Assembly: GCA_016124655.1 (NCBI GenBank)
Contig: WGNI01000004.1
Coordinates: forward strand, 62,001-126,000
Source: Alphaproteobacteria bacterium
GTDB lineage: Bacteria; Pseudomonadota; Alphaproteobacteria; Caulobacterales; Aquidulcibacteraceae
Length of the DNA: 64,000 nucleotides
Direction of reading: 5' to 3'
The translations under genes were made by a program, and so were the position numbers. The notes under the pieces were generated by a model. It worked only from the letters and a program-made list of their open reading frames with translations, was not told the DNA's origin and did not search any database. Below, in pieces: positions 27,495 to 37,130 of this stretch. Every line of letters begins with the position of its first letter. Position 1 is the first letter of the stretch.

Positions 27495-30400
27495 ATGCCA
27501 AAACGGACCGACCTCTCCTCCATCCTGATCATCGGCGCGGGGCCCATCGTCATCGGGCAGGCGTGCGAGTTCGATTATTCCGGCGTGCAGGCGGTCAAGG
27601 CGCTGAAGGCGGAGGGCTACCGCGTCATTCTGGTCAATTCCAACCCGGCCACGATCATGACCGATCCGGGCCTGGCGGACGCCACCTATATCGAGCCGAT
27701 CACGCCCGCGATGGTGGCAAAGATCATCGAAGCGGAGCGGCCCGACGCGCTGTTGCCGACCATGGGCGGGCAGACCGCGCTCAATTGCGCACTGGAGCTG
27801 GAGCGCAGCGGCGTGCTGGCGCAATTCGGCGTCGAGATGATCGGCGCGCGCGCCGACGTGATCGAGAAGGCCGAAGACCGCCTGAAGTTCCGCAATGCGA
27901 TGGATGCGATCGGACTGGAGAGCCCGCGCTCGCGGCTGGCGCATTCGATGACCGAAGCGCTGGAGGCGCTGGAGTTCGTGCAGCTGCCGGCGATCATCCG
28001 GCCGAGCTTCACGCTGGGGGGCTTGGGCGGCGGCGTCGCCTACAATATCGAAGAATTCCGCGACATCATCGAGGGGGGCTTAGCGGCTTCGCCGGTGCAC
28101 GAAGTGCTGGTGGAGGAAAGCATCATCGGCTGGAAAGAGTATGAGATGGAGGTGGTCCGCGACCGGGCGGACAATTGCATCATCATCTGCTCGATCGAAA
28201 ACATCGACCCGATGGGCGTGCATACGGGCGATTCCATCACGGTGGCGCCGGCGCTGACGCTGACGGACCGGGAATATCAGCGCATGCGCAACGCCTCGAT
28301 CGCGGTGCTGCGCGAGATCGGGGTGGAGACCGGCGGCTCCAATGTGCAGTTCGCGGTCAATCCCAAGACCGGGCGCATGGTGGTGATTGAAATGAATCCG
28401 CGCGTGTCGCGGTCCTCTGCGTTGGCGTCGAAGGCGACGGGGTTTCCCATCGCCAAGGTCGCGGCGAAGCTGGCGGTCGGCTACACGCTGGATGAAATCG
28501 CCAACGACATCACCGGCGGCGCGACGCCGGCGAGCTTCGAGCCGACAATCGATTACGTCGTGACGAAAATACCGCGCTTTGCGTTCGAGCGGTTTCCAGG
28601 CGCAGATCCCACGCTGACGACCTCGATGAAGAGCGTGGGCGAAGCGATGGCGATCGGGCGCACGTTTCAGGAATCGGTGCAAAAGGCGCTCAGATCGCTC
28701 GATATCGGGCTCGACGGCTTCAGCGAAATCCAGATCGAAGGCGCAGGCGATGAAGATTCCGGCCGGCAGGCGGTGCGCGCGCGGCTGGTGACGCCAAGAG
28801 CGGATCGGCTTTTGGTGCTGGCCGAAGCGCTGCGGCGCGGCTTGAGCGAAGAGGAAATTTGCGCGGCGGCGAATTACGATCCCTGGTTCGTGCGCCAGAT
28901 CGCGGAGATCGTGGAGACGGAAGCGTATGTGCGCGCAGAGGGCCTGCCGCGCAACGCGGAGGATATGCGCGCGCTGAAGATGATGGGCTTTTCGGATGCG
29001 CGGCTGGCCAAGCTCTTGGGCGTGCGCGAGCGCGCGGTGCGGGAGCATCGCCGCGCGCTTGGCGTGCGGCCGCAATTCAAGCGCATCGATTCCTGTGCGG
29101 CGGAGTTTCGCGCCACCACGCCGTACATGTATTCGACGTACGAAAGCGGCGCTTACGCTCTCCCTTCTCCCCTTGTGGGAGAAGGTGGTCCGAAGGACCG
29201 GATGAGGGGTGACACCGCGTTGGCTGACGCTGCCGGCAACACCCCTCACCCGGTTTCGCTGCGCGAGACCACCCTCTCCCACAAGGGGAGAGGGGTGATC
29301 GCCTACGCGCCCGAATGCGAAGCGGAGCCGTCCGCGCGCGACAAGATCATCATTCTGGGCGGGGGCCCGAACCGCATCGGCCAGGGCATCGAATTCGATT
29401 ATTGCTGTTGCCACGCCGCGTTCGCCTGCGCGGAGCTCGGCGTTGAATCGATCATGATCAATTGCAATCCGGAAACGGTTTCGACCGATTACGACACGTC
29501 GGACCGGCTCTATTTCGAGCCGCTGACCGCGGAAGACGTGCTGGAAATCCTGGAGACGGAAAAGCAAAACGGCCGCGTGCTCGGCCTGATCGTGCAGTTC
29601 GGCGGGCAGACGCCGCTTAACCTCGCGGCCAAGCTGGCCGATGAAGGCGCGCCGATCCTCGGCACCAGCGTGGATGCGATCGATCTGGCGGAAGACCGCG
29701 AGCGCTTCCAGGCGCTGTTGCACAGAATCGGCTTGAAGCAGCCCGACAACACCACCGCGCGCTCGGCGGAAGAGGCCGTCGCGGGCGCGGCGCGCATCGG
29801 CTATCCGGTGGTGCTGCGGCCCTCCTTCGTGCTCGGCGGGCGGGCGATGGAGATCGTGCACGATGAAGATGGCCTGCGCCGCTACATCGCCAACGCCGTG
29901 CAGGCGTCGGAGGAACGCCCGGTGCTGATCGATCGTTATCTCAACGACGCGATCGAGGTGGACGTGGATGCGCTGTGCGACGGGACCGACGTGTTCGTGG
30001 CCGGCGTGATGGAGCACATCGAGGAAGCGGGCATTCATTCCGGCGACAGCGCGTGCGCGCTGCCGCCCTATTCGCTCGCGCCCGAAGTCATCGTCGAGAT
30101 CGAAGCGCAGACGGCGAAACTTGCGCTGGCGCTGAATGTTTGCGGGTTGATCAATATTCAATTCGCGGTGAAAGGCCGCGACATCTACGTGATCGAAGCC
30201 AATCCGCGCGCCTCGCGCACCGCGCCGTTCGTGGCCAAGGCCATCGGCCTGCCGATCGCGGCGGCGGCGGCGAAGGTGATGGCGGGAACGCCGTTGAAAC
30301 AGCTCGCCCTGAAAAAGCCTTCGTCCGGCCACGTGGCGGTGAAGGAAGCCGTGTTCCCCTTTGCGCGGTTTCCAGGCGTCGATCCGATCCTTGGGCCGGA

Positions 30401-30887
30401 AATGCGCTCAACAGGGGAAGTCATGGGGCTGGACCAGAATTTCGCAGCCGCCTTCGCCAAGAGCCAAATCGCATCGGGCTCGAATCTGCCGACGGCTGGC
30501 GCGGTGTTCATTTCGGTCAAGGATTCAGACAAGGCCGCCATGGCCGAAATCGCCCGCGACCTCGCCGATCTCGGCTTCTCCATCCTTGCAACCGGCGGCA
30601 CGGCCGCCCATCTCAAAGCGTCGGGCGTTCCCGCTCAATCCGTAAATAAAGTGGCGGAAGGCCGTCCCCACATCGTCGACGCCATGAAGAACGGGGAGGT
30701 GCAATTGGTGTTCAACACGACCGAAGGCGCCCAATCCTATCGCGACAGTTTCTCCATCCGGCGCACCGCGGTTGGGCAGAATATCCCCTATTACACGACC
30801 GTGTCGGGCGCGCGCGCATCGGTACAGGCGATCCGCCGGCTGAAGACCGGCGCCTTGGACGTTCGCCCGCTTCAGGCCTATGCTTGA
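27495..30887 (+). CDS. carB: Carbamoyl phosphate synthase, large subunit, with a 50-residue repeat insertion
   Basis: 1130 residues against about 1075 in the family. It makes carbamoyl phosphate for arginine and pyrimidine synthesis. The first synthetase half begins [19 protein letters not shown], the second [18 protein letters not shown], and the C-terminal MGS-like regulatory domain includes [17 protein letters not shown] 27495 is chosen ([13 protein letters not shown]). Residues 553-602 (29151-29300) are encoded by a palindromic repeat inserted between MYSTYESG and [10 protein letters not shown], a linker in normal CarB. The frame is kept, so the enzyme is probably active. carA is not in the window. 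Confidence 0.97.
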   Translation: MPKRTDLSSILIIGAGPIVIGQACEFDYSGVQAVKALKAEGYRVILVNSNPATIMTDPGLADATYIEPITPAMVAKIIEAERPDALLPTMGGQTALNCALELERSGVLAQFGVEMIGARADVIEKAEDRLKFRNAMDAIGLESPRSRLAHSMTEALEALEFVQLPAIIRPSFTLGGLGGGVAYNIEEFRDIIEGGLAASPVHEVLVEESIIGWKEYEMEVVRDRADNCIIICSIENIDPMGVHTGDSITVAPALTLTDREYQRMRNASIAVLREIGVETGGSNVQFAVNPKTGRMVVIEMNPRVSRSSALASKATGFPIAKVAAKLAVGYTLDEIANDITGGATPASFEPTIDYVVTKIPRFAFERFPGADPTLTTSMKSVGEAMAIGRTFQESVQKALRSLDIGLDGFSEIQIEGAGDEDSGRQAVRARLVTPRADRLLVLAEALRRGLSEEEICAAANYDPWFVRQIAEIVETEAYVRAEGLPRNAEDMRALKMMGFSDARLAKLLGVRERAVREHRRALGVRPQFKRIDSCAAEFRATTPYMYSTYESGAYALPSPLVGEGGPKDRMRGDTALADAAGNTPHPVSLRETTLSHKGRGVIAYAPECEAEPSARDKIIILGGGPNRIGQGIEFDYCCCHAAFACAELGVESIMINCNPETVSTDYDTSDRLYFEPLTAEDVLEILETEKQNGRVLGLIVQFGGQTPLNLAAKLADEGAPILGTSVDAIDLAEDRERFQALLHRIGLKQPDNTTARSAEEAVAGAARIGYPVVLRPSFVLGGRAMEIVHDEDGLRRYIANAVQASEERPVLIDRYLNDAIEVDVDALCDGTDVFVAGVMEHIEEAGIHSGDSACALPPYSLAPEVIVEIEAQTAKLALALNVCGLINIQFAVKGRDIYVIEANPRASRTAPFVAKAIGLPIAAAAAKVMAGTPLKQLALKKPSSGHVAVKEAVFPFARFPGVDPILGPEMRSTGEVMGLDQNFAAAFAKSQIASGSNLPTAGAVFISVKDSDKAAMAEIARDLADLGFSILATGGTAAHLKASGVPAQSVNKVAEGRPHIVDAMKNGEVQLVFNTTEGAQSYRDSFSIRRTAVGQNIPYYTTVSGARASVQAIRRLKTGALDVRPLQAYA
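29151..29300. repeat. 150-bp palindromic element inserted in frame within carB
   Basis: Two inverted halves: CCCTTCTCCCCTTGTGGGAG...GACCGGATGAGGGGT, and ACCCCTCACCCGG...CTCTCCCACAAGGGGAGAGG. The element is flanked by GCTTACGC (29151-29158) and GCCTACGC (29301-29308), an imperfect 8-bp direct repeat as left by insertion. At exactly 150 bp it adds 50 codons with no stop. It is the same family as 9722-9870. Confidence 0.85.
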
Positions 30888-30946
30888 CGCCGCGCGCGCG
30901 GCTGGTTCAACCTCCCTCCCCTGACTGAAGAAGACCTCATACCGCC

Positions 30947-31420
30947 ATGGACAAAGTGCCGATGACCGCCGAGGGCTATGCCGCCCTCGACGCAGAATTG
31001 AAGCGTTTGAAGAGCGAAGAGCGGCCCGCCGTCATTTCCGCGATCGCCGAGGCGCGCTCGCACGGCGACCTCTCGGAAAACGCGGAATATCACGCCGCGA
31101 AAGAGCGTCAGAGCTTCATTGAAGGCCGCGTTGCGGAGCTGGAAGACAAGCTGGCGCGCGCGCAGGTGATCGATGTGTCCAGGCTTTCGGGAAAGACCGT
31201 GAAATTCGGCGCGACCGTGAAAGTGTATGACGAGGACACCGAAGAAGAAGCGGCGTACAAGATCGTCGGCGAAGACGAAGCCGACGTGCGCTCGGGCAAG
31301 GTGTCGATCTCTTCGCCCATCGCGCGCGCGCTGATCGGCAAGGAAGAAGGCGACATTGTCGAAGTGGCGACGCCCGGCGGCCACAAGAGCTACGAGATTT
31401 TGAAGATCAAGTGGGTCTAA
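30947..31420 (+). CDS. greA: Transcription elongation factor GreA
   Basis: 157 residues. It rescues backtracked RNA polymerase by stimulating transcript cleavage. The N-terminal coiled coil carries the acidic tip [15 protein letters not shown], whose Asp and Glu act at the polymerase active site. The C-terminal FKBP-like domain includes [17 protein letters not shown]. It starts 59 bases after carB, an order common in alphaproteobacteria. Confidence 0.97.
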   Translation: MDKVPMTAEGYAALDAELKRLKSEERPAVISAIAEARSHGDLSENAEYHAAKERQSFIEGRVAELEDKLARAQVIDVSRLSGKTVKFGATVKVYDEDTEEEAAYKIVGEDEADVRSGKVSISSPIARALIGKEEGDIVEVATPGGHKSYEILKIKWV

Positions 31421-31617
31421 GGCGACGAAGGTTGAAGTCGACGCGCCATACGCGGCGCCATGACATCGAGTTCAACGTTCAAGCTCGCTTGAGCGGCATC
31501 ATGACTGCAAAGCGTCTTTGTGCAGCTCATGCGGTTTCGGCGTCTCGCCCAGGCGGCGCCTCGTGCTTGCTGCATGACGCATGGACTACACGACCGCTGT
31601 CGCGCTGGAGAGCGTGA

Positions 31618-32625
31618 ATGCGCAACGCAGGCTTTCAAAGCGCCGAACCGCTTTCGGTTTGGGCCGTAACAGACGGCCGCGCCGGCATCGAAAACCAGGC
31701 GCTGGGGCTGGCGGAAGCGATTGCGCGACGCACGCCGGTGAAGCTCACGACCAAACGCGTGCAGCTGCGCGCGCCCTGGAACATCGCGCCGGCGGGATTG
31801 CTGCCGACGCCGCGCGCGCTGACGACGTTCGCATCCGACGGCTTCGAGCCGCCATGGCCCGACCTGTGGATCGGCTGCGGCCGCGCATCGCTTTCGTTCT
31901 CCATGGGCGTGCGAACCTGGTCGCGCGGGCGGACGTTCGTCATTCAATTGCAGGATCCGAAAATCAATCCGCGCGAGTTCGATCTTGTCGTTCCGCCGAA
32001 ACATGACGGGCTGGAGGGCTCGAACGTGTTGTCGATCGTCGGCGCCTGCCACCGGGTGACGCCGGAGCGGATCGTTGCGGAGACGCAGAACTTCGGCGCG
32101 GCGCTGCATGAGCATCCGCGCCCGCGCTTTGCGCTGATGATCGGGGGCAAGAGCAAGCGGCAGGACATTTCGCCCAAGCGCGCGCGGCTGATCGCCAATG
32201 TGGTCGCGGGCCTTCGCACGGCCACGAGCGGCTCGATCCTGTGCTCCTTATCGCGCCGCACTGGGCGGGCGGCGCGCGCGGTGTTCGCCGCGCATTTGGC
32301 GCCGCACTGCGGGGTCTATTACGAAGGCGACGGACGCAATCCCTATTTCGCCATGCTTGAGGCGGCGGACGCGATCTTCGTCACCGCCGACAGCGTCAAC
32401 ATGGCCGCGGAAGCCGCCGCCACCGGCAAGCCGGTGCACATCATTCCGGTCGACGGGCGCGCGGGAAAGATTGCGCGGTTTCACGAATCGCTGCGCGCGC
32501 GCGGTTGCGCCCGCCCGTTCCAGCTGCCGCTGGAGTTCTGGACCTATCCGCCGCTCCTGGAGGCGGACCGCGTGGCCGCATTCGCGCTGGAGGCCCTGGC
32601 CGCACGCGCGCAGCGCGCCGCGTAA
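31618..32625 (+). CDS. ELM1-family protein (DUF1022, mitochondrial-fission ELM1-like)
   Basis: 335 residues. SVWAVTDGRAGIENQALGLA, PDLWIGCGRAS, FVIQLQDPKINPREFD and AIFVTADSVNMAAEAAATGK are the signature blocks of the ELM1 family. The overall layout resembles a GT-B glycosyltransferase. The bacterial role is not established. A 200-base gap after greA holds a hairpin (CTGCAAAG/CTTTGTGCAG, near 31504) that may end the greA transcript. Confidence 0.88.
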   Translation: MRNAGFQSAEPLSVWAVTDGRAGIENQALGLAEAIARRTPVKLTTKRVQLRAPWNIAPAGLLPTPRALTTFASDGFEPPWPDLWIGCGRASLSFSMGVRTWSRGRTFVIQLQDPKINPREFDLVVPPKHDGLEGSNVLSIVGACHRVTPERIVAETQNFGAALHEHPRPRFALMIGGKSKRQDISPKRARLIANVVAGLRTATSGSILCSLSRRTGRAARAVFAAHLAPHCGVYYEGDGRNPYFAMLEAADAIFVTADSVNMAAEAAATGKPVHIIPVDGRAGKIARFHESLRARGCARPFQLPLEFWTYPPLLEADRVAAFALEALAARAQRAA

Positions 32626-32686
32626 CGGGGTTTCGCGGCCGCGCGTCTTTCCCCATATTCCCGTTATTGCAAACTGAGTCTGGTTC

Positions 32687-33649
32687 ATGAGCATCCATCA
32701 CGCGCCCATCATCATTCTCGGCTCCGGGCCCGCGGGGCTGACGGCGGCGATCTATGCGGCGCGTGCGATGCGCGGCCCGCTGGTGATTTCCGGCGTGCAG
32801 CCGGGCGGGCAGCTGACGATCACCACGGATGTGGAGAATTATCCCGGCTTTGCGGAAACGATTCAGGGGCCGTGGCTGATGGAGCAAATGCGCGCGCAGG
32901 CCGAACATGTCGGCGCGCGGTTTGCGGAAGATCACATCGCCTCGGTCGATCTCTCGCGGCGGCCGTTCACGCTGAAGGGCGACAGCGGCGCAACCTACAC
33001 CACCGATGCGCTGATCATCGCCACCGGCGCCAGCGCGAAATGGCTCGGACTCGACAGCGAGAAGCGGTTCCAGGGCTTTGGCGTGTCGGCCTGCGCGACG
33101 TGCGACGGCTTCTTCTATCGGGGCAAAGAGGTGATCGTGATCGGCGGCGGGAACACCGCGGTCGAAGAAGCGCTGTTTCTCACCAATTTCGCATCCAAAG
33201 TGACGCTGGTGCACCGTAGGCATGAGCTACGCGCCGAGCGCATCCTGCAGGAGCGCCTGCTGCGTCACGAGAAGATCGAGGTGATCTGGGATACGGGATT
33301 GGACGAAGTTCTAGGCGACGCCGATCCGCCGGGCGTGACGGGCGTGCGGCTGAAGAACTTAAAGACGGGCGAAAGCTTCACGCGCGCCGCGCACGGCGTG
33401 TTCATCGCCATCGGCCATGCGCCGGCGACGGATCTGTTCAAGGGTCAGATCGATATGCGGGCGAGCGGCTACATCAATGTGAAGGCTGGAACCACGCAAA
33501 CCAATATTCCCGGCGTGTTTGCAGCCGGCGATGTGGCCGACGATGTCTATCGCCAGGCGGTGACGGCGGCTGGCATGGGCTGCATGGCGGCGCTGGAGGC
33601 GGAGCGTTTCCTCGCCGCGCTGGAGCATGACGAAGCAGAAGCGGCGTAG
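32687..33649 (+). CDS. trxB: Thioredoxin-disulfide reductase
   Basis: 320 residues. It passes electrons from NADPH through FAD to thioredoxin. The FAD site is IILGSGPAGLTAAIYAARA, the redox pair is ACATCDGFF, the NADPH site is VIGGGNTAVEEA, and the C-terminal FAD motif is GVFAAGDVADD. Length and motif spacing are normal. It lies convergent to the ergothioneine genes, whose product is also a thiol antioxidant. Confidence 0.97.
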   Translation: MSIHHAPIIILGSGPAGLTAAIYAARAMRGPLVISGVQPGGQLTITTDVENYPGFAETIQGPWLMEQMRAQAEHVGARFAEDHIASVDLSRRPFTLKGDSGATYTTDALIIATGASAKWLGLDSEKRFQGFGVSACATCDGFFYRGKEVIVIGGGNTAVEEALFLTNFASKVTLVHRRHELRAERILQERLLRHEKIEVIWDTGLDEVLGDADPPGVTGVRLKNLKTGESFTRAAHGVFIAIGHAPATDLFKGQIDMRASGYINVKAGTTQTNIPGVFAAGDVADDVYRQAVTAAGMGCMAALEAERFLAALEHDEAEAA

Positions 33650-33675
33650 CGCCTCGCCGCGACGGGCGCCGGCTG

Positions 33676-34623
33676 TTACGCCCTCAAGCGATGAATTGAA
33701 AACATCTCGCCGGGGGCCAACCAGAGCCCGTCGGCGCGCCAGCCGGCCTCCTCCGCGCGTGCGATGAACACGTCCGGCGCGATCTTGTGCGAGCTTTCGG
33801 TGTGGATGGTTTCGCCTTTGGCGAAGGATATGCGCTCGCCCAGGAGATGCACGGTCTGCGCGCGCGTCGACACAAGATGCATTTCGATGCTGCTGGCGGC
33901 GGCGTTCCAGCGCGCCTCGTGGCGAAACGCGCCCAGATCGAAATCGGCGCCGAGTTCTTCATTCATGCGGCGCAAGAGATTGAGATTGAATGCGGCGGTG
34001 ACGCCGGCTGCGTCGGCATAGGCCGGGATGAGGATATCGAGCGCCTTGGGCGTATCGACGCCGACGATGAAGACAGCACCGTCGCCGAGCGCCTCGCGCG
34101 CGTTGCGCAGAAACTGCGCCGCGGCCGCGGGCCCCATATTGCCGATGGTCGAGCCTGGAAAAAATCCGACGCGCGGTCCTGCAAGGGCTTCAATATCGGA
34201 GGGAAGGCGCGCGATGCGCGTGAAATCCGCCAGGATCGAGCGCACGGCCAATCCCGGCATCGCAGCGCGGATCGCGGCGGCGGCTTGCTCGAGGTAGGTT
34301 TCCTCAATGTCGAGCGGCGCATAGAGCGCCGGCGCGTTCAGCGCGCGCAGGAACAAGGGCGTCTTGCGGCTGGAGCCTGCACCAAACTCGATGACCACCG
34401 CGCCGGGCGCGACGCCACGCGCCAATTCCGGCGCAACGGCGTTCAACAGCGCGATCTCGGTGCGGGTGGGATAATATTCGCGCAGATCGGTGATCTGCTC
34501 AAACAATTCGGCGCCGCGCGCATCGTACAGCCATTTCGGCGAGAGCGCTTTCGGGGTTGCGCGCAACCCATCCAATGCCGCACGCGCGAACGCATTCGGC
34601 GGCAGATTGCCGTCGCTGCTCAT
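33676..34623 (-). CDS. egtD: L-histidine N-alpha-methyltransferase (ergothioneine biosynthesis)
   Basis: 315 residues. It trimethylates histidine to hercynine, the first step of ergothioneine synthesis. LSPKWLYDARGAELFEQIT, REYYPTRTEIALL, VIEFGAGSSRKTPLFLRAL (SAM site) and GFFPGSTIGNM are diagnostic. The start at 34623 overlaps the egtB stop by four bases; an open upstream extension inside egtB is not used. It is the last gene of the egtBD operon. Confidence 0.95.
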   Translation of the reverse strand: MSSDGNLPPNAFARAALDGLRATPKALSPKWLYDARGAELFEQITDLREYYPTRTEIALLNAVAPELARGVAPGAVVIEFGAGSSRKTPLFLRALNAPALYAPLDIEETYLEQAAAAIRAAMPGLAVRSILADFTRIARLPSDIEALAGPRVGFFPGSTIGNMGPAAAAQFLRNAREALGDGAVFIVGVDTPKALDILIPAYADAAGVTAAFNLNLLRRMNEELGADFDLGAFRHEARWNAAASSIEMHLVSTRAQTVHLLGERISFAKGETIHTESSHKIAPDVFIARAEEAGWRADGLWLAPGEMFSIHRLRA

Positions 34624-35888
34624 CGATCGTTGGCCAGGCGTACGCCGGCGAATTGCCAGCGCTGATGGGGATAGAAGAAATTGCGATATGAGCGTCGGAT
34701 ATGGCCAGGCGGGGTTGCGCAGGAGCCGCCGCGCAGCACGCACTGATTGATCATGAATTTGCCGTTGTACTCGCCGACCGCGCCAGCGGCTGCGCGAAAG
34801 CCGGGATACGGCGCATAGGGCGAGGCGGTCCATTCCCAAACATCGCCGTACATCTGCGTGAGGCCGTCATCCTGCGCGGGCAAAGGCCGTAATGCTTTCA
34901 TGTCGAGGAAACGGCCGGAGACGTCTTCCGGCGCGGCGCATTCCCATTCCTGTTCGCTGGGCAGGCGCGCGCCGGACCAGCGCGCGAAGGCGTCCGCCTC
35001 GTACCAGCTGACATGGCTGACCGGCGCATCCCAATCGACCGGCTGCAGGCCGCGCAATGTCATCGTGCGCCAGCCTTCCGGGCTTTCGCGCCAGTAAAGC
35101 GGCGCGGTCCATTGTTCCTGTTGCGCGGTTGCAAAACCATCGGAGGTCCATAAAGCTGGCGTGGTGTAGCCGCCCGCTTCGATAAACGCGCGCCATTCGC
35201 GGTTGGTTGCAGCGCGCGACGCCAATTTGAACGGCGCGACGATCACGGCGTGGCGCGGGCCTTCGCAATCGAAGGAAAACCCATCCTTGGCGGCGCCGAT
35301 CTCGATGACGCCGCCCTGCACTTCGATCCAATCCAGCGGAGGCGCCTTGCCCGCGCTCGCGCGCGCGCCGGGCGCATAGGACGGCGCGATCGGATTGTGC
35401 GCAAACAGGTGCAGGAGATCGGTGAGCAGCAATTCCTGATGCTGTTGCTCGTGGTGGACGCCGAGCGTGATCAGCGCCAGCGCGGCCTCATTCAGCGCGC
35501 CGGATTCGGCTGCGCGCTGCATCGCCTCGTCGACATGCGCGCGATAGGCCAGCACGTCGCGCAGGCTGGGCCGCGTGAGCAGGCCGCGCTGATGGCGCGG
35601 ATGGCGCGCGCCGACGGCGTCGTAATAGGAGTTGAACAGATACGCGAAGTGCGGATCGAAGCGGCGATAGCCTGGCGCGTGCGGGGCCAGCACAAATTCT
35701 TCAATGAACCAGGTCGTGTGCGCGAGGTGCCATTTCGCGGGACTGGCGTCCGGCATGGATTGAGCGGTGGCGTCGGCGTCCGACAGCGGCGCGGCGAGCT
35801 TGAGGCTGAGCGCCCGCGTTTCCGCGAAAGCGAAGAGCGCCGCATCCGGGCGCGCCGCGGCGGCGGCGTGGGTCGAGCTGCGCTCCAC
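34620..35888 (-). CDS. egtB: Ergothioneine biosynthesis protein EgtB
   Basis: 422 residues. It is the iron-dependent oxygenase that joins hercynine to a thiol donor. The N-terminal DinB-like half carries WHLAHTTWFIEEF and the iron-binding HHEQQHQE. The C-terminal FGE-sulfatase half carries GPRHAVIVAPFKLA, VSHVSWYEADAFARW, YGDVWEWTASPY and VLRGGSC. It is coupled by an ATGA overlap to egtD. No egtA or egtC is present, as is usual outside actinobacteria. Confidence 0.94.
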   Translation of the reverse strand: MERSSTHAAAAARPDAALFAFAETRALSLKLAAPLSDADATAQSMPDASPAKWHLAHTTWFIEEFVLAPHAPGYRRFDPHFAYLFNSYYDAVGARHPRHQRGLLTRPSLRDVLAYRAHVDEAMQRAAESGALNEAALALITLGVHHEQQHQELLLTDLLHLFAHNPIAPSYAPGARASAGKAPPLDWIEVQGGVIEIGAAKDGFSFDCEGPRHAVIVAPFKLASRAATNREWRAFIEAGGYTTPALWTSDGFATAQQEQWTAPLYWRESPEGWRTMTLRGLQPVDWDAPVSHVSWYEADAFARWSGARLPSEQEWECAAPEDVSGRFLDMKALRPLPAQDDGLTQMYGDVWEWTASPYAPYPGFRAAAGAVGEYNGKFMINQCVLRGGSCATPPGHIRRSYRNFFYPHQRWQFAGVRLANDR

Positions 35889-35985
35889 CCGAGCTATCTA
35901 GGGTCGTGCTTCCAGGGGCGCCACCCCAAGCGCCGTTTAAGCGCGCGCGCTTTTTAAACCGCGCAAGCTATGCGATATCGCATAC

Positions 35986-36876
35986 ATGGATTGGGGCAAG
36001 CTCAAGACCTTCCACTTCGCGGCCGAGACCGGCAGCCTGACGGCGGCAGCCGAGCGCTTGGGCGTGAGCCAATCGGCGGTGTCGCGGCAAATCGCGGCGC
36101 TGGAGGAAGCCATCGGCGTGCCGCTGTTCCAGCGCCATGCGCGGGGGCTGTTGCTGACCGGTCCCGGCATGGCGTTGCGGGAGCTGACGCGGGAAATGTC
36201 GGCCGCGGCGGTGATCGCGGAATCGACGCTGAAGGACGCGCGCGAGAAGGTCATCGGCGAATTGAAGGTGACCGCGCCGGTGGCGTTCGGCTCAACCTGG
36301 CTGGCGCCGCGGCTGGTCAATTTCTCGGACGCCTACCCCGAAACGCGCGTGCATCTGATGCTCGACGACCGGGAATACGATCTCCTGAAGCTGGAGGCGG
36401 AGTGCGCCGTGCGGCTGTGGGCGGCGACGCACGCGGACCTGATCCAGCGGAAAATCCTCTCCGTTCACGTCAGTCTCTATGCCTCCCCCGCCTATCTAGA
36501 GCGGCACGGAACGCCGAAATCGGTGGAGGACCTCGATCACCACCGGATCATCGCCTACCAGACCCAGGGCGCGAGCGGGATGCGCGACCTCGACTGGGCG
36601 CTGCGCGCGGGGCGCGAGGACGCCCGCCAGCGGACGCCGACGCTGGAGATCAACAATGTCTACGGCATGCTGCGGGCGGTGGAGAGCGGGTTCGGGATCG
36701 CCAGCCTGCCGGACTACATGGCGCGCGGCTCCAAGGGCGTGGTGAAGGTGCTGCCCGACCTCGCGGGGCCCGATTTCGAGGTGTTCTTCATCTATCCGAG
36801 CGACCTGAAACGCTCCAAGCGCATCGCCGCATTCCGCCAATTCCTGATCGAGCAAGCCGCCGGCTGGGCAGGATAA
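35986..36876 (+). CDS. LysR-family transcriptional regulator
   Basis: 296 residues. The winged helix-turn-helix occupies residues 1-60 (LKTFHFAAETGSLTAAAERL, SQSAVSRQIAALEEAIGVPL) and an effector-binding domain follows. It is divergent from egtB across 97 bases and could regulate it, but LysR proteins of this group (GcvA-like) also act elsewhere. A short inverted repeat (AACCTT...AAGGTT, 36874-36891) sits at the stop codon. Confidence 0.92.
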   Translation: MDWGKLKTFHFAAETGSLTAAAERLGVSQSAVSRQIAALEEAIGVPLFQRHARGLLLTGPGMALRELTREMSAAAVIAESTLKDAREKVIGELKVTAPVAFGSTWLAPRLVNFSDAYPETRVHLMLDDREYDLLKLEAECAVRLWAATHADLIQRKILSVHVSLYASPAYLERHGTPKSVEDLDHHRIIAYQTQGASGMRDLDWALRAGREDARQRTPTLEINNVYGMLRAVESGFGIASLPDYMARGSKGVVKVLPDLAGPDFEVFFIYPSDLKRSKRIAAFRQFLIEQAAGWAG

Positions 36877-36928
36877 CCTTTACGTGAAGGTTAACAGATC
36901 GAGGCGGGCCTGACCCAATTCGGCCTTG

Positions 36929-36958
36929 TCGACGCCGAACCTCGCGCCCATGTGTAAT
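36929..36958 (+). promoter_or_regulatory. Candidate promoter of the small RNA
   Basis: TCGACG at 36929-36934 (one mismatch to the alphaproteobacterial TTGACG), an 18-base spacer, and TGTAAT at 36953-36958. Transcription would begin near 36964, just at the first hairpin of the candidate small RNA. Confidence 0.4.
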
Positions 36959-36962
36959 GCGT

Positions 36963-37068
36963 GCGACGCCTCTCGCACGCGTCCCGCGTTCCCCGCGGGC
37001 GATCCTCCCCCCCGAGGCACACCTTCAAGGCCGCGCGCCGCAATGGCTTGCGCGGCCTTTTCTTTTTG
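36963..37068 (+). ncRNA. Candidate small RNA with a C-rich anti-Shine-Dalgarno segment
   Basis: Non-coding stretch with a compact plan. Hairpin 1 is GTGCGA/TCGCAC near 36961-36979, and hairpin 2 is CCCGCG/CGCGGG near 36983-36999. Then comes an unpaired GATCCTCCCCCCGAGG, and finally a strong terminator. Alphaproteobacterial trans-acting sRNAs often expose CCUCC-type segments that mask ribosome sites. No protein frame is convincing here. It is not recognised as a known sRNA. Confidence 0.5.
37027..37067 (+). terminator. Rho-independent terminator
   Basis: A 10-bp stem AAGGCCGCGC/GCGCGGCCTT with an inner GCC/GGC pair in the loop, followed by TTCTTTTT. It lies 150 bases after the lysR stop. No gene ends near enough to explain it, so it most likely ends the candidate small RNA. 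Confidence 0.85.
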
Positions 37069-37130
37069 GCCGCGGCAGGCAAGGTGAAGCGCGGGCAGAG
37101 CGCGGCACGGCGCGCCCCATGGGAGGACGC

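Noticed and set aside
28080-30332. 750-codon open frame opposite carB
   Set aside because: Antisense shadow of carB, His/Arg-rich, and it runs straight through the inserted palindrome.
36880-36951. 23-codon minus-strand frame between lysR and the candidate sRNA
   Set aside because: Too short, no ribosome site, no conservation evidence; more likely leader or promoter sequence.
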